Part shown: piece after piece, positions 17,090-25,009 of the stretch | Numbering within the stretch: position 1 is the first letter of the stretch | Layout: each line of letters starts with the position of its first letter | From: Nannocystis exedens | GTDB taxonomy: Bacteria > Myxococcota_A > Polyangia > Nannocystales > Nannocystaceae | Direction: 5' to 3' | Length of the DNA stretch: 64,000 nucleotides | Assembly (NCBI RefSeq): GCF_002343915.1 | Contig: NZ_NETK01000001.1 | Location: 1,178,001 to 1,242,000, forward strand | Position numbers and translations under genes: made by a program | The notes under the pieces: model-generated | The model's input: the letters and a program-made list of their open reading frames with translations, nothing else | Told to the model about the DNA's origin: nothing | The model's database searches: none

Positions 17090-18151
17090 ATGGTCTCCTT
17101 GCACGAGACACTCCACCGGCCCTGGCTGACCGAGCTCTTGCGCAGCTGGCACGAGTTCAACAAGCGCCACCTCGGCGGCGCCCTGCGCCCGCCGGTGCTG
17201 CAGATCGATCTGTCGACCGCGCGCCTCGGTCACTGGCAGCGCGACACGCGGACGCTCAGCCTGGCCCACGACCACCTGCTGTCGCACCGCTGGGACGACG
17301 TCCTCGACACCCTCAAGCACGAGATGGCGCACCAGTACGTCGACGAGGTCCTCGGCGGCGACGTGCGCCCGCACGGCCCGCAGTTCGCCCGCGCCTGCGC
17401 CCTGCTCGAGATCCGCCCCGACGCCACCGGCAGCCCGCGGGCCAGCGACGACCCGGCCGCGCGCGTGCTGAAGCGCGTGCAGAAGCTGCTCGCCCTCGCC
17501 ACCAGCGCCAACCGCCACGAGGCCGAGGCGGCCATGGCCGCCGCCAACACCCTGCTGCTGCGCTACAACCTCGACCTGCCGCAGGACGGCCCGCCGCGCG
17601 ACTACGAGGCCCGCCGCCTCGGCGACAGCGCCGCCGCGATCGCCCTCGAGGCCAAGCTGATAAGCTCGATCCTCAGCGAGTTCTTCTTCGTCGAGTGCAT
17701 CTGGGTCACCACCTACAACGCCCGCCGGCTCCGCCACGAGCGCGTGCTCGAGGTCCTCGGCACCGCCGAGAACCTCGAGATGGCCGCCTACGTCCACGAC
17801 TTCCTGCACGCCTCCACCAAGCGCTTGTGGGAGCAGGCCAAAAAAGACATGGACCTGCCCGCCAACCGCCGCCGCGAGTTCAGCGCCGGCCTCCTCACCG
17901 GCTTCCGTGACAAGCTCCGCGGCGAGCGCCAGCGCAACGAGGAGCAGGGCCTCGTGTGGCTCGGCGACGCCGACCTCGACCGCTACCTCCGCAGCCGCCA
18001 CCCCTACATCCGCAGCATGGGCTCCGCCGCCGTCCACCGCGGCCGCGCCCACGCGGCCGGCCGCGCCGCCGGCGAGGGCCTCACCCTGCACAAGCCCGTC
18101 CGCGAGCACCAAAGCCGCGGCCTCTCGCTCCCCCGCGGCCGCGACGACTGA
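17090..18151 (+). CDS. SprT-like metallopeptidase-fold protein with DUF2786
   Basis: 353 aa from ATG 17090. The N-terminal part is SprT-like with zinc motif HEMAH (His77, Glu78, His81), followed by a DUF2786 region (KRVQKLLALATSANRHEAEAAMAAANTLLLRYNLDL). The middle has an FFFVECIWVTTYN segment typical of DUF2786 proteins. SprT-fold enzymes act on proteins, often DNA-linked ones; DUF2786 function is unknown. No signal peptide. The last 11 codons and stop belong to a tandem repeat that continues downstream (18120-18420). Confidence 0.75.
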   Translation: MVSLHETLHRPWLTELLRSWHEFNKRHLGGALRPPVLQIDLSTARLGHWQRDTRTLSLAHDHLLSHRWDDVLDTLKHEMAHQYVDEVLGGDVRPHGPQFARACALLEIRPDATGSPRASDDPAARVLKRVQKLLALATSANRHEAEAAMAAANTLLLRYNLDLPQDGPPRDYEARRLGDSAAAIALEAKLISSILSEFFFVECIWVTTYNARRLRHERVLEVLGTAENLEMAAYVHDFLHASTKRLWEQAKKDMDLPANRRREFSAGLLTGFRDKLRGERQRNEEQGLVWLGDADLDRYLRSRHPYIRSMGSAAVHRGRAHAAGRAAGEGLTLHKPVREHQSRGLSLPRGRDD

Positions 18152-18420
18152 GTCCCCCTGTCCTCGAGGACAGGCGCACCGCCTCTCGCGCCCCCGCGGC
18201 CGCGACGACGGAGCCTCCCCTGCCCTCGAGGACAGGCGCGCCGCCTCTCGCGCCCCCGCGGCCGCGACGACGGCGCCCGCGTGTCCTTGAGACAGACACC
18301 TCGCCGCGGCCGCGGCCTCTCGCTCCCCGCGGTCGTGACGGACATGTCCGAAAGGACAGTCGCCAAGCCTCGGCCGCTCCGCCGCGGCCGCGACGACCGA
18401 CCCTGTCCGCGAGGACGGGC
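18120..18420 (+). repeat. Tandem repeat of a gene 3' end plus palindromic unit
   Basis: Starts at 18120, 18181 and 18243 (periods 61 and 62), with decayed copies near 18315 and 18366. Copy 1 contains the last codons (GLSLPRGRDD) and the stop of the SprT-like gene plus the unit CCTG-TCCTCGAGGA-CAGG (18157-18174). Copy 2 repeats it (18219-18236); later copies have variants at about 18280, 18343 and 18402. Confidence 0.85.
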
Positions 18421-18463
18421 GATCCAGCGCCCTCGTCGCACCGGTATCACCGGCGCTTCCCAA

Positions 18464-18509
18464 CATGTCCGAATCAACATGCCCGATCGGTCATGTCTTT
18501 CAAATCATC
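18464..18509. repeat. 14-bp-phased palindromic array, 3 units
   Basis: CATG 18464, 18478, 18492 and CATC 18506, all 14 bp apart. Confidence 0.85.
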
Positions 18510-18687
18510 AAATGCCCGCCGCCGCCTCGCCGACCTGGCGCCTCGTCCCGCGCGCCCGGACAGCGATGCCGCGTCACTGACGCCGATGTCGCGGCCCTCC
18601 CCGCCCATTTTTGCCCGTCGCCCTCCGAGACCCCGCCGGAGCCTCCAGGACCCGCTTGGCACGCCTCCTGCTTTGCGGCTTCGCATC

Positions 18688-19746
18688 ATGCCCAGCCCGC
18701 GGATCGCCCTCAGCCTCGCCCTCCTCCCCGCCCTCGTCCTCGCGCCCGCCTGTGACGAGAAGCAGGGCCCCGGACCGGACACCGGCGCCGTCGTCGACGA
18801 CACCACGGACGGCCCCGACACCACCACCGACGTCCCCGACGGTCCGCCCGAGCCCGACACCACCGACGGCGAGCCCCCCTGCGACGACCCCGTCCCCGAG
18901 CCCGACGGCGGGACCACCTGCGACATCCCCGAGCCCGAGCCCGAGCCCGACGACGAGCCCGAGCCGCCGCCGCCGGAGCCCCGCCCCGAGGCCGTCCAGT
19001 CCTGCCCCGACCTCGAGTGGCCGGGCACCAAGGAGTGTACGACCGAGGGCGGCGAGCCCGGCACCAGCATGTGCTTCGTGTACGAGGGCGAGGAGCGCTG
19101 GACCGAGTGCAGCGTCGAGCCGCCCGCGTGCGACCCGAACTACAACTGGGACATGGGCTGCATCGGTGAGATCTGCGCCTTCGACGGCACCGATCTCTAC
19201 CTGTACTCCTGGGCCGAGGACGAGTGCGACACTCCGCTCGTCCTCAACTTCGACGGCGCCCCGCTGCGCTTCGAGGCCGCCGCGGCCGCCTCGTTCGACA
19301 TCTCCGGCGCCGGCCAGTGCCTGAGCACCGACTGGCCGACCCTCCCCTGGCTCGCCCTCGACCGCGACCGCGACGGCGCGATCGACAGCGGCCGCGAGCT
19401 GTTCGGCAGCGGCACCGTGCTGCGCAGCGGCCGGCGGGCCAGCCACGGCTTCGAGGCCCTGGCCGAGCACGACCTCAACCGCGACGGCAAGATCGACGCC
19501 GCCGACCCCGTCTTCGCCGAGCTCGTGCTCTGGTCCGACGGCGACGGCGATCGCCGCGGCGAGCTGTCCGAGCTCGTGCCCGTCGGCCACGTCGACCTCG
19601 TCGCCATCCACCTCGACGTCGCCGTCCGCGCCGAGTGCGACGACCGCGGCAACTGCGGCCGCGAGCGCGCCCGCTTCGAGTTCAAAAATGCGGCCGGCGA
19701 GCTCCGCAGCGGCGAGGTCGTCGACGTCTACCTCGCCTGCCAGTGA
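18688..19746 (+). CDS. Acidic lipoprotein with EF-hand-like calcium motifs
   Basis: 352 aa from ATG 18688. Signal peptide with lipobox LAPAC (Cys about 22), then an Asp/Thr/Pro/Glu linker including a PEPEPEPDDEPEPPPPEP run. The folded part has Cys pairs (CPDLEWPGTKEC, CSVEPPACD) and two Dx[DN]xDG loops, DRDRDGAIDSGRELF and DLNRDGKIDAADPVF, that match calcium-binding EF-hand-like loops, followed by WSDGDGDRRGEL. Many secreted myxobacterial proteins share this architecture. Function unknown; a calcium-stabilised surface protein is the best description. It stands alone after the repeat-rich region. Confidence 0.7.
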   Translation: MPSPRIALSLALLPALVLAPACDEKQGPGPDTGAVVDDTTDGPDTTTDVPDGPPEPDTTDGEPPCDDPVPEPDGGTTCDIPEPEPEPDDEPEPPPPEPRPEAVQSCPDLEWPGTKECTTEGGEPGTSMCFVYEGEERWTECSVEPPACDPNYNWDMGCIGEICAFDGTDLYLYSWAEDECDTPLVLNFDGAPLRFEAAAAASFDISGAGQCLSTDWPTLPWLALDRDRDGAIDSGRELFGSGTVLRSGRRASHGFEALAEHDLNRDGKIDAADPVFAELVLWSDGDGDRRGELSELVPVGHVDLVAIHLDVAVRAECDDRGNCGRERARFEFKNAAGELRSGEVVDVYLACQ

Positions 19747-20056
19747 CCCGCGGCCCGGCCGCCTCGCATCCCTTTCCTCCTCACCGCGCGCGGTCGCCTG
19801 ATCAGGCGGTCGTGCGCGGCTCCTTTTTCTCCGCCACGCGGTCGCTCCCCTCTTCGCTCCCGTGCGCCGACCTCGTCGTCACGGCGCCGACGACCACGAG
19901 TCCCGCCGCGGCGACGCCGTGAATCGCGTCGACCTGCACCCGGCGGGCCGCGCGACTTCGCCGACCGCGATCGCTTCCACCCGCGGCCGCGACGACGCTC
20001 GCCCTTCGTCGCCCCGGGTCTTGCCCTCGTGGTCGCGCCCGCGGCATGTTTCGCCC
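19747..20056. other. Intergenic region, nothing recognised
   Basis: 310 bp before the aminotransferase GTG at 20057. In-frame codons extend upstream, so a longer aminotransferase cannot be excluded, but the upstream residues do not look like the family. Confidence 0.3.
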
Positions 20057-21220
20057 GTGTTCTCGCGCCGCACCGCCTGGCCGCCCGCCGACGAGCCGCC
20101 GCTCGTCGCGGGCCCCGGCGTCCTCGACCTCACGGTCTCCAACCCGACCGTCGTCGGCCTCCGCCACCCACCTGACCTTTGGGCCAGCCTCGGAGATCCA
20201 AGCAGCGCCGCCTACGACCCCGACCCGCTCGGCCTCCCGCAGGCGCGCGCCGCCGTCGCCGACTACTACCGCGCCCGCGTCCCCGGCCTCGACCTCGACC
20301 TCGGCGACATCTGCCTGCTGGCCGGCACCAGCGAGGCTTACGCCCACCTCCTGGCGATCCTCTGCGACCCCGGCGACGTCGTCCTCGTCCCCCAGCCCGG
20401 CTACCCGCTGCTGCCGATGATCGCCGACCTCGCCCACGTCGAGCTGCGGCCCTATCCGCTCCTGTACGACGGGACCTGGTCGATCGACCAGGCGGCCCTC
20501 GCCGCCGCCGTCGGCCCGCGGACCCGCGCGATCGTCCTCGTCGCCCCCAACAACCCGACCGGCAACTACCTCGCCCCCGACGAGCTCGCCGCCGTCGACG
20601 GCCTCGCCGCCGCGCGCGGCCTCGCCGTGCTCGTCGACGAGGTCTTCTTCGACTATCCCATCGGCCATGTCCCCCAGGACAGCCCGATCGCGGGCCCGCG
20701 GCAGGCCCTCACCTTCGTCCTGTCCGGCCTGTCGAAGGTCGCCGCCCTGCCGCAGCTCAAGCTCGCCTGGGCCGTCGCGCGCGGCCCGGGGCCGCTCGTG
20801 CGCGAGGCCATGCGCCGGCTCGAGCTCGTCGCCGACACCTACCTCAGCGCCGCCACCCCCGTGCAGCGGGCCGCCGCCGACCTCCTCGCCGCCGCGCCGG
20901 CCCTGCAGGCGGCGATCCGCGCCCGCGTCCGCGCCAACCTCGACCGGCTGCGCCGCGCCTGCGTCGGCACCTCGCTGAGCCTCCTCGACGTCGAGGCCGG
21001 CTGGACCGCGCTCGTCCGGCTGCCGCACCTGTTCGACGACGGCGGCCGCGGGTGGGCGCGCGAACTGCTGCACGCCGGCGTCCTGACCCAGCCCGGCGAG
21101 CTCTACGAGCTGCCCCCGGCCCACCTCGCGCTGTCCCTCATCACCCCCGAGCCCGAGTTCGCGGACGGCCTCGAACGCGTCACGGAGCGCGTCGCGCACG
21201 TGCTAGCCTCCGGCCCATGA
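20057..21220 (+). CDS. PLP-dependent aminotransferase, class I/II
   Basis: 387 aa from GTG 20057. Fold type I aminotransferase with family features: AYDPDPLGLPQARAAVADYY, the NNPTGN motif (APNNPTGNYL), VLVDEVFFDY and the Schiff-base lysine in SGLSKVAALPQLKLAW. Such enzymes move the amino group between amino acids and 2-oxo acids; the substrate cannot be told. The stop overlaps the start of an O-methyltransferase gene (ATGA), so the two are translated together and may share a pathway. A palindromic unit at 20666-20683 lies in a variable loop after VFFDYPIGHV. Confidence 0.82.
   Translation: MFSRRTAWPPADEPPLVAGPGVLDLTVSNPTVVGLRHPPDLWASLGDPSSAAYDPDPLGLPQARAAVADYYRARVPGLDLDLGDICLLAGTSEAYAHLLAILCDPGDVVLVPQPGYPLLPMIADLAHVELRPYPLLYDGTWSIDQAALAAAVGPRTRAIVLVAPNNPTGNYLAPDELAAVDGLAAARGLAVLVDEVFFDYPIGHVPQDSPIAGPRQALTFVLSGLSKVAALPQLKLAWAVARGPGPLVREAMRRLELVADTYLSAATPVQRAAADLLAAAPALQAAIRARVRANLDRLRRACVGTSLSLLDVEAGWTALVRLPHLFDDGGRGWARELLHAGVLTQPGELYELPPAHLALSLITPEPEFADGLERVTERVAHVLASGP
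20666..20683. repeat. Single palindromic unit inside the aminotransferase gene
   Basis: CATG-TCCCCCAGGA-CAGC, encoding GHVPQDSP in a loop. Confidence 0.6.
21204..21209 (+). promoter_or_regulatory. Possible -10 hexamer TAGCCT before the methyltransferase
   Basis: GC-TAGCCT stands 7 nt before ATG 21217, but it also lies within the last codons of the aminotransferase, so it may be chance. Confidence 0.25.
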
Positions 21221-21867
21221 TCCCGCTGATCGGCCCCGACCTCGCCGCCTACGTCGACGCCCACACCACCGCCGAGTCGCCGCTGTTGGCCCGCCTGCGC
21301 GCCGAGACCCAGGCGAGCCTCGCCGCGCCGCAGATGCAGGTCGGCCACGTCGAGGGCGCGCTCCTGCGGATCCTCGTCGCCATCAGCCGGGCCCGCGACG
21401 TGCTCGAGATCGGCACCTACAGCGGCTACTCCGGCCTCGCCATGGCCAGCGCCCTGCCGGACGACGGCAAGCTCGTCACCTGCGACATCGACCCCGTCGC
21501 CACCGCCGTCGCCCGCCGCTACTTCGCCGAGTCGGGCCACGGCCACAAGATCGACCTCCGCCTCGCGCCCGCGCTCGACACCATCGCCGAGCTGGCCGCC
21601 GAGGGCCGCCGCTTCGACCTCGTCTTCATCGACGCCGACAAGCACAACTACGTCAACTACTGGAACGCCGCGCTCCCGCTGGTCCCCGTCGGCGGCCTCG
21701 TCGTCGCCGACAACACCCTGTGGAGCGGCAAGGTCGTCGCCCCCAAGGACGACAAGGACCGCGCCATCGTCGCCTTCAACAGCCACGTCGCCGCCGACCC
21801 GCGCGTCGAGCACGTCCTCCTCTCGGTCCGCGACGGCATCATGCTCGCCCGCAAGCTGCGCGATTAG
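21217..21867 (+). CDS. SAM-dependent O-methyltransferase (COMT-like)
   Basis: 216 aa, the normal length of cation-dependent O-methyltransferases that act on catechol-like or caffeoyl groups. SAM-binding motif DVLEIGTYSGYSGLAMA, acidic loop CDIDP and the metal/substrate segment DLVFIDADKHNYVNYWN followed by VADNTLWSGKV are all present. It overlaps the aminotransferase stop by 4 nt. No signal peptide, so cytoplasmic. A joint amine or aromatic pathway is an inference from coupling only. Confidence 0.88.
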   Translation: MIPLIGPDLAAYVDAHTTAESPLLARLRAETQASLAAPQMQVGHVEGALLRILVAISRARDVLEIGTYSGYSGLAMASALPDDGKLVTCDIDPVATAVARRYFAESGHGHKIDLRLAPALDTIAELAAEGRRFDLVFIDADKHNYVNYWNAALPLVPVGGLVVADNTLWSGKVVAPKDDKDRAIVAFNSHVAADPRVEHVLLSVRDGIMLARKLRD

Positions 21868-21868
21868 C

Positions 21869-21886
21869 CATGTCCTCCGGGACATC
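21869..21886. repeat. Palindromic unit next to the methyltransferase stop
   Basis: CATG-TCCTCCGGGA-CATC begins 1 nt after the stop TAG. Confidence 0.7.
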
Positions 21887-21932
21887 TCTCCCCGCCGCCG
21901 CCCGCCCCTCTCTTTCGACCTGACTTGAACGC

Positions 21933-21950
21933 CATGTCCCAAGCGCCATC
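21933..21950. repeat. Palindromic unit holding a start codon
   Basis: CATG-TCCCAAGCGC-CATC; the ATG in CATG is the start codon of the cycloeucalenol cycloisomerase homologue. The right half is degenerate. Confidence 0.45.
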
Positions 21951-22788
21951 CACATGGTTCGCCGCCGATCCGGGCAAGGCCTGGACCGAGCGGTTCATCC
22001 TGCTCTACAGCCCGATCTGGATCGCCCTGGTCGCCTGGGCCCTGCTCAGCCGGGCCGTGCTCGCCTGGGACGACCCGACCTTCATCGGCTTCGGCCTGCT
22101 CGTCGGCCTGCCGCCGGTGCTGGTCCCGGCGCTGCTGCACGCCCGGCACCCGGACCTGCGCGGCACGCCGTGGTACGACAGCTACTGGTTCAAGTTCAAC
22201 GCCTGGATCTTCCTGTTCGTCTTCGTCGGCACGTACTTCCTGACCCACTACTTCTTCGACGTGCTGGGCATGCGCTACGCCTTCCCGACCGAGTGGAACG
22301 GCGGCGCCGCGCTGGTCGGCCGCTCGCGCGGCGAGATCCCGCTGTTCATGTACCCGCTGACGCAGGCCTACTTCGTGACCTACCACGTCGTCATGCTGGT
22401 CTGCATCCGCCGCGTCCGCGGCCTGCTCGGCCTCGCCGAACCTGGCGCCGAGGACAGGTCCCCGCGGGCGACCCGGTTCGTCCGCCGGCTCGCGCTCGCC
22501 TGCGTCGTGTTCGGCCTGGCCTACGCCGTCTCGTTCGCCGAGACCTGGTTCATGGCCAGCGACGCGATCAGCGACTACTTCCGCTACGTCGACAAGGCGC
22601 GGATGCTCAAGTACGGCTCGCTGTTCTACGCCTGCTACTTCCTCGTCAGCCTGCCGCTGCTCGAGCGCCTCGACCCCGCCGGAGAGCGCACCCCGCTCGG
22701 CCAGGCCGTCCTCTCGAGCCTCGCCGCCGGCATGCTGGTGTTCTTCATCCTCGACCTGCTGACCTGGGTCATCGGCCCGATCGTGTAG
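21934..22788 (+). CDS. CPI1: Cycloeucalenol cycloisomerase homologue (sterol biosynthesis)
   Basis: 284 aa, matching the roughly 280 aa plant enzyme that opens the 9,19-cyclopropane ring of cycloeucalenol. Resemblance runs along the whole length: WFAADPGKAWTERFILLYSPIW near the start, FKFNAWIFLFVFVGTYFLTH and YFFDVLGMRYAFP in the middle, AETWFMASDAISDYF, then GSLFYACYFLVSLPL and ILDLLTWVIGPIV at the end. About seven membrane helices. By family knowledge this implies cycloartenol-type sterols rather than lanosterol alone; I see no oxidosqualene cyclase in the window. The next gene begins 4 nt after the stop. ATG 21934 is chosen over TTG 21925. Confidence 0.85.
   Translation: MSQAPSTWFAADPGKAWTERFILLYSPIWIALVAWALLSRAVLAWDDPTFIGFGLLVGLPPVLVPALLHARHPDLRGTPWYDSYWFKFNAWIFLFVFVGTYFLTHYFFDVLGMRYAFPTEWNGGAALVGRSRGEIPLFMYPLTQAYFVTYHVVMLVCIRRVRGLLGLAEPGAEDRSPRATRFVRRLALACVVFGLAYAVSFAETWFMASDAISDYFRYVDKARMLKYGSLFYACYFLVSLPLLERLDPAGERTPLGQAVLSSLAAGMLVFFILDLLTWVIGPIV
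22441..22458. repeat. Single palindromic unit inside the isomerase gene
   Basis: CCTG-GCGCCGAGGA-CAGG in the cytoplasmic loop after GLLGLAEP. Confidence 0.55.
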
Positions 22789-22792
22789 CGCC

Positions 22793-23191
22793 ATGGACGA
22801 GCCGACCCCCGACCTCCAGGCCCCGGACCTGTGGCTCGTCCTCGACGACGTCCACCCGTCCCTGGGCCAGCGCGGCCTCGGCCCCGGCTCGCGCTGGCCC
22901 ATCCCGCCCGGCAGCCGGCTCACGGTCGGCGTGCGCGCCGTCGACCACATCCAGCTCCCGCGCCCTCGCGACGCCCTGCTCGGCGGCCAGACCGCCTACG
23001 TCCTGGTCCGCCGCGACGACGACCGCGTCGAGGTCCAGCACACCGGCCACATCGGCCACTTCCGCCTCGGCGGCCGGATCCTCAACAACACCGTCCACCC
23101 GCCGCCGGCCCTCGCCCCCGGCGAGGCCGTCGACCTCCTCACCGTCGACGGCGAGCTCGCCCTCCGCCTGCGCCTCCAGGCCGGGACCTGA
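22793..23191 (+). CDS. Small protein cotranscribed with the sterol isomerase, unknown
   Basis: 132 aa, starting 4 nt after the isomerase stop. The sequence looks beta-rich (LTVGVRAVDHIQL, AYVLVRRDDDRVEVQHTGH, FRLGGRILNN, GELALRLRLQ) with no signal peptide, membrane helix or Cys. The layout of strands and the phrase LGPGSRWPIPPGSRLTVG recall FHA-like phosphopeptide domains, but I cannot confirm this. Its tight coupling suggests a link to sterol metabolism or only shared transcription. Confidence 0.6.
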   Translation: MDEPTPDLQAPDLWLVLDDVHPSLGQRGLGPGSRWPIPPGSRLTVGVRAVDHIQLPRPRDALLGGQTAYVLVRRDDDRVEVQHTGHIGHFRLGGRILNNTVHPPPALAPGEAVDLLTVDGELALRLRLQAGT

Positions 23192-23197
23192 CCGCGA

Positions 23198-23267
23198 CCT
23201 GCTCGATCGGGCATGTCTCTCGAGCCAGCTTCGAGGGGACATGCATTTCAGAACATGTCCCCAAGTA
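23198..23267. repeat. 14-bp-phased palindromic array, about 5 units, holding a start codon
   Basis: CCTG 23198, CATG 23212, CAGC 23226, CATG 23240, CATG 23254. It begins 6 nt after the previous stop. The ATGs at 23213 and 23255 are both in-frame starts for the acetyltransferase. Confidence 0.85.
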
Positions 23268-23827
23268 ATGCTCCCCCCGTGACGTTACGTCCCCTCCGGT
23301 GGCCCGCCGACGCCGCGCCGCTCCAGGCGTTCGACGCGTCCTACCGCGCCTCGACGATCTTCGTCCCCGAGCTCGTCGGCCTGAGCGTGAGCCTGCGCGA
23401 GACCCACCGGAGCGTCCCCTTCACCAAGACCTATCCCGCCGAGACCCTCGTGGAAGCCGCCGCGACCGCGCCGTTCGCCGTCGTCGCCGAATCGGCGAGC
23501 GGCACGCTCGAGGGCTTCACCGCCGTACACCTGCGAGAGTGGAACCGCAGCGCCGAGCTGAGCGCGCTGTTCGTCGCGCCGGCCAGCCGCGGCCGCGGTC
23601 TCGGCCGGGCTCTGCTCGCCGCCGCCCTCGAGTTCGCCCGCGGCGCCCGCGTGCGCTGCCTGGGGCTGGAGACGCAAAACACCAACGCCCCCGCGATCCG
23701 CTTCTACCGGCGCGCCGGCTTCCGCTTCTGCGGCGCCCACACCGCGCTGTACGACCCCGCCACGGTCGCGCCGGAAGAGATCGCAGTGTTCTTCACCTAC
23801 CCCCTCGACGCTCCGCCCTGCGAATGA
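23255..23827 (+). CDS. GNAT-family N-acetyltransferase
   Basis: 190 aa from ATG 23255. GNAT fold with the acetyl-CoA loop SRGRGLGRALLAAALEFA and the late motif LETQNTNAPAIRFYRRAGFRFCG, typical of small-molecule or protein acetylation enzymes. Substrate unknown. Both possible starts (23213 and 23255) lie within a phased palindromic array; the longer one would add 14 residues coded wholly by the array. It stands alone on this strand. Confidence 0.85.
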   Translation: MSPSNAPPVTLRPLRWPADAAPLQAFDASYRASTIFVPELVGLSVSLRETHRSVPFTKTYPAETLVEAAATAPFAVVAESASGTLEGFTAVHLREWNRSAELSALFVAPASRGRGLGRALLAAALEFARGARVRCLGLETQNTNAPAIRFYRRAGFRFCGAHTALYDPATVAPEEIAVFFTYPLDAPPCE

Positions 23828-23857
23828 CGCGAGGCCGTCGCCCACGCGACGCTCGCC

Positions 23858-25009
23858 TCAGAACCGCAGCGCCCCGCCGACGAACTCCCACGCCGCCGAC
23901 CGCCGTCCCCGGCGGTGCTGCAGCGCGTCGGCCACCAGCCCGCCCGCGGCCGTGGCGGCCAGCCCCAGGCCCGCGCCGATCAGCCCGAAGCCGGTCGTGT
24001 ACAGCACCTCGCCGCGCTCGACCGCCTCGCCGACCCACGCCTCCGCCGCGTTGACGGTGACGAAGTAGGTCGTGCCGTAAGCCAGCGTCGCCACGCCCGC
24101 CCCGGCCACCGCGCCGCCGGCGATCGCCTCGGCCGTCCAGATCCGCCGGCGCAGCGCCTCGTCCCGCGCCAGCCCCGTCAGCCCCGCGACCAGCACGCCC
24201 GCGCCGAGCCCGAGCGCCGCCGCCCCGCCGCCGCCCCGCTCGGTCCAGATCGCCATCGGCCGCCGACAGCCGGCCACGCTCGCGCCTGTCCCGCAGGACA
24301 TGTCTTTTAAAACACTCTCGCTGCCCCGCAGGCTGATCGCCGTGACCACCGCCCCGCCGACGATCCCCGCCCCGCCGACCAGCGGCGCCGCGATCGCCCA
24401 CGACCGCCGCCGCCGCCGCTCGTCCGGAGCCACCGCGACCGCGCGCGGCGTCCGCGTCATGTCGGCGGCCAGCGTCGTCACCTGTCCCTTCGCGCTGGTC
24501 ACCTCGAGCCGGGCCTCGGCGAAGCCCGGCCGCGTGATGCTCACCACCCAGCGCCCCGGGTCCAGCACCAGCGTCGCCGCGCCGCCCTCGAGCAGCTCGT
24601 CCCAGCGCGCCCGCAAGGTCAGCGCCTCGCCGTCGCCGTCGCGCGTCGCCGTCACCGTCAGCGGCTCGTCGGGCGCCACCGTCGGGTCGACCGCCAGGTG
24701 CACCGTCCCCGACTCGCGGGCCGCCGACGCCACCACCAGCTCGGCCACGTTGCGCGCGGTCCGATCCTGCGCTGTCCGCAAGGCCAGGTACCGCCGCGCC
24801 GCCAGCCGCGCGTGCGCCATCCGCCCGGCCTGCAGCCACGCCTGGCTGGCCAGGAGCAGCCCCTGCGGGTGCCCGCCCGCGCGGAAGCAGGCCTCGCCGC
24901 GCCGCGCCGCGCCCTCGACCTGCCCGTGCGCCAGCGCCTCCCCGGCCGCGCGCACGCAGTCGGGGGCGGGCACCAGGGCCATCCACAACGCCGCGCCGAC
25001 GATGCTCAC
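23858..25009 (-). CDS. PEGA-like domain membrane protein
   Basis: 383 aa from GTG 25009. The N-terminus is hydrophobic (VSIVGAALWMALV), followed by a helical TPR-like part (RRGEACFRAGGHPQGLLLASQAWLQAG), a PEGA-like beta domain (about 140-200, DPGRWVVSITRPGFAEARLEV) and four or five membrane helices from about 215 on. The start overlaps the stop of the upstream gliding-like gene by 4 nt, so the pair is coupled. A palindromic unit pair (24285-24316) lies in a loop after VVTAISLRGSE. Function unknown; a cell-envelope role is inferred. Confidence 0.65.
   Translation of the reverse strand: MSIVGAALWMALVPAPDCVRAAGEALAHGQVEGAARRGEACFRAGGHPQGLLLASQAWLQAGRMAHARLAARRYLALRTAQDRTARNVAELVVASAARESGTVHLAVDPTVAPDEPLTVTATRDGDGEALTLRARWDELLEGGAATLVLDPGRWVVSITRPGFAEARLEVTSAKGQVTTLAADMTRTPRAVAVAPDERRRRRSWAIAAPLVGGAGIVGGAVVTAISLRGSESVLKDMSCGTGASVAGCRRPMAIWTERGGGGAAALGLGAGVLVAGLTGLARDEALRRRIWTAEAIAGGAVAGAGVATLAYGTTYFVTVNAAEAWVGEAVERGEVLYTTGFGLIGAGLGLAATAAGGLVADALQHRRGRRSAAWEFVGGALRF
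24285..24316. repeat. Two phased units inside a gene
   Basis: CCTG 24285, CATG 24299, CACT 24313; encodes SVLKDMSCGTG in a loop between membrane helices. Confidence 0.7.
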
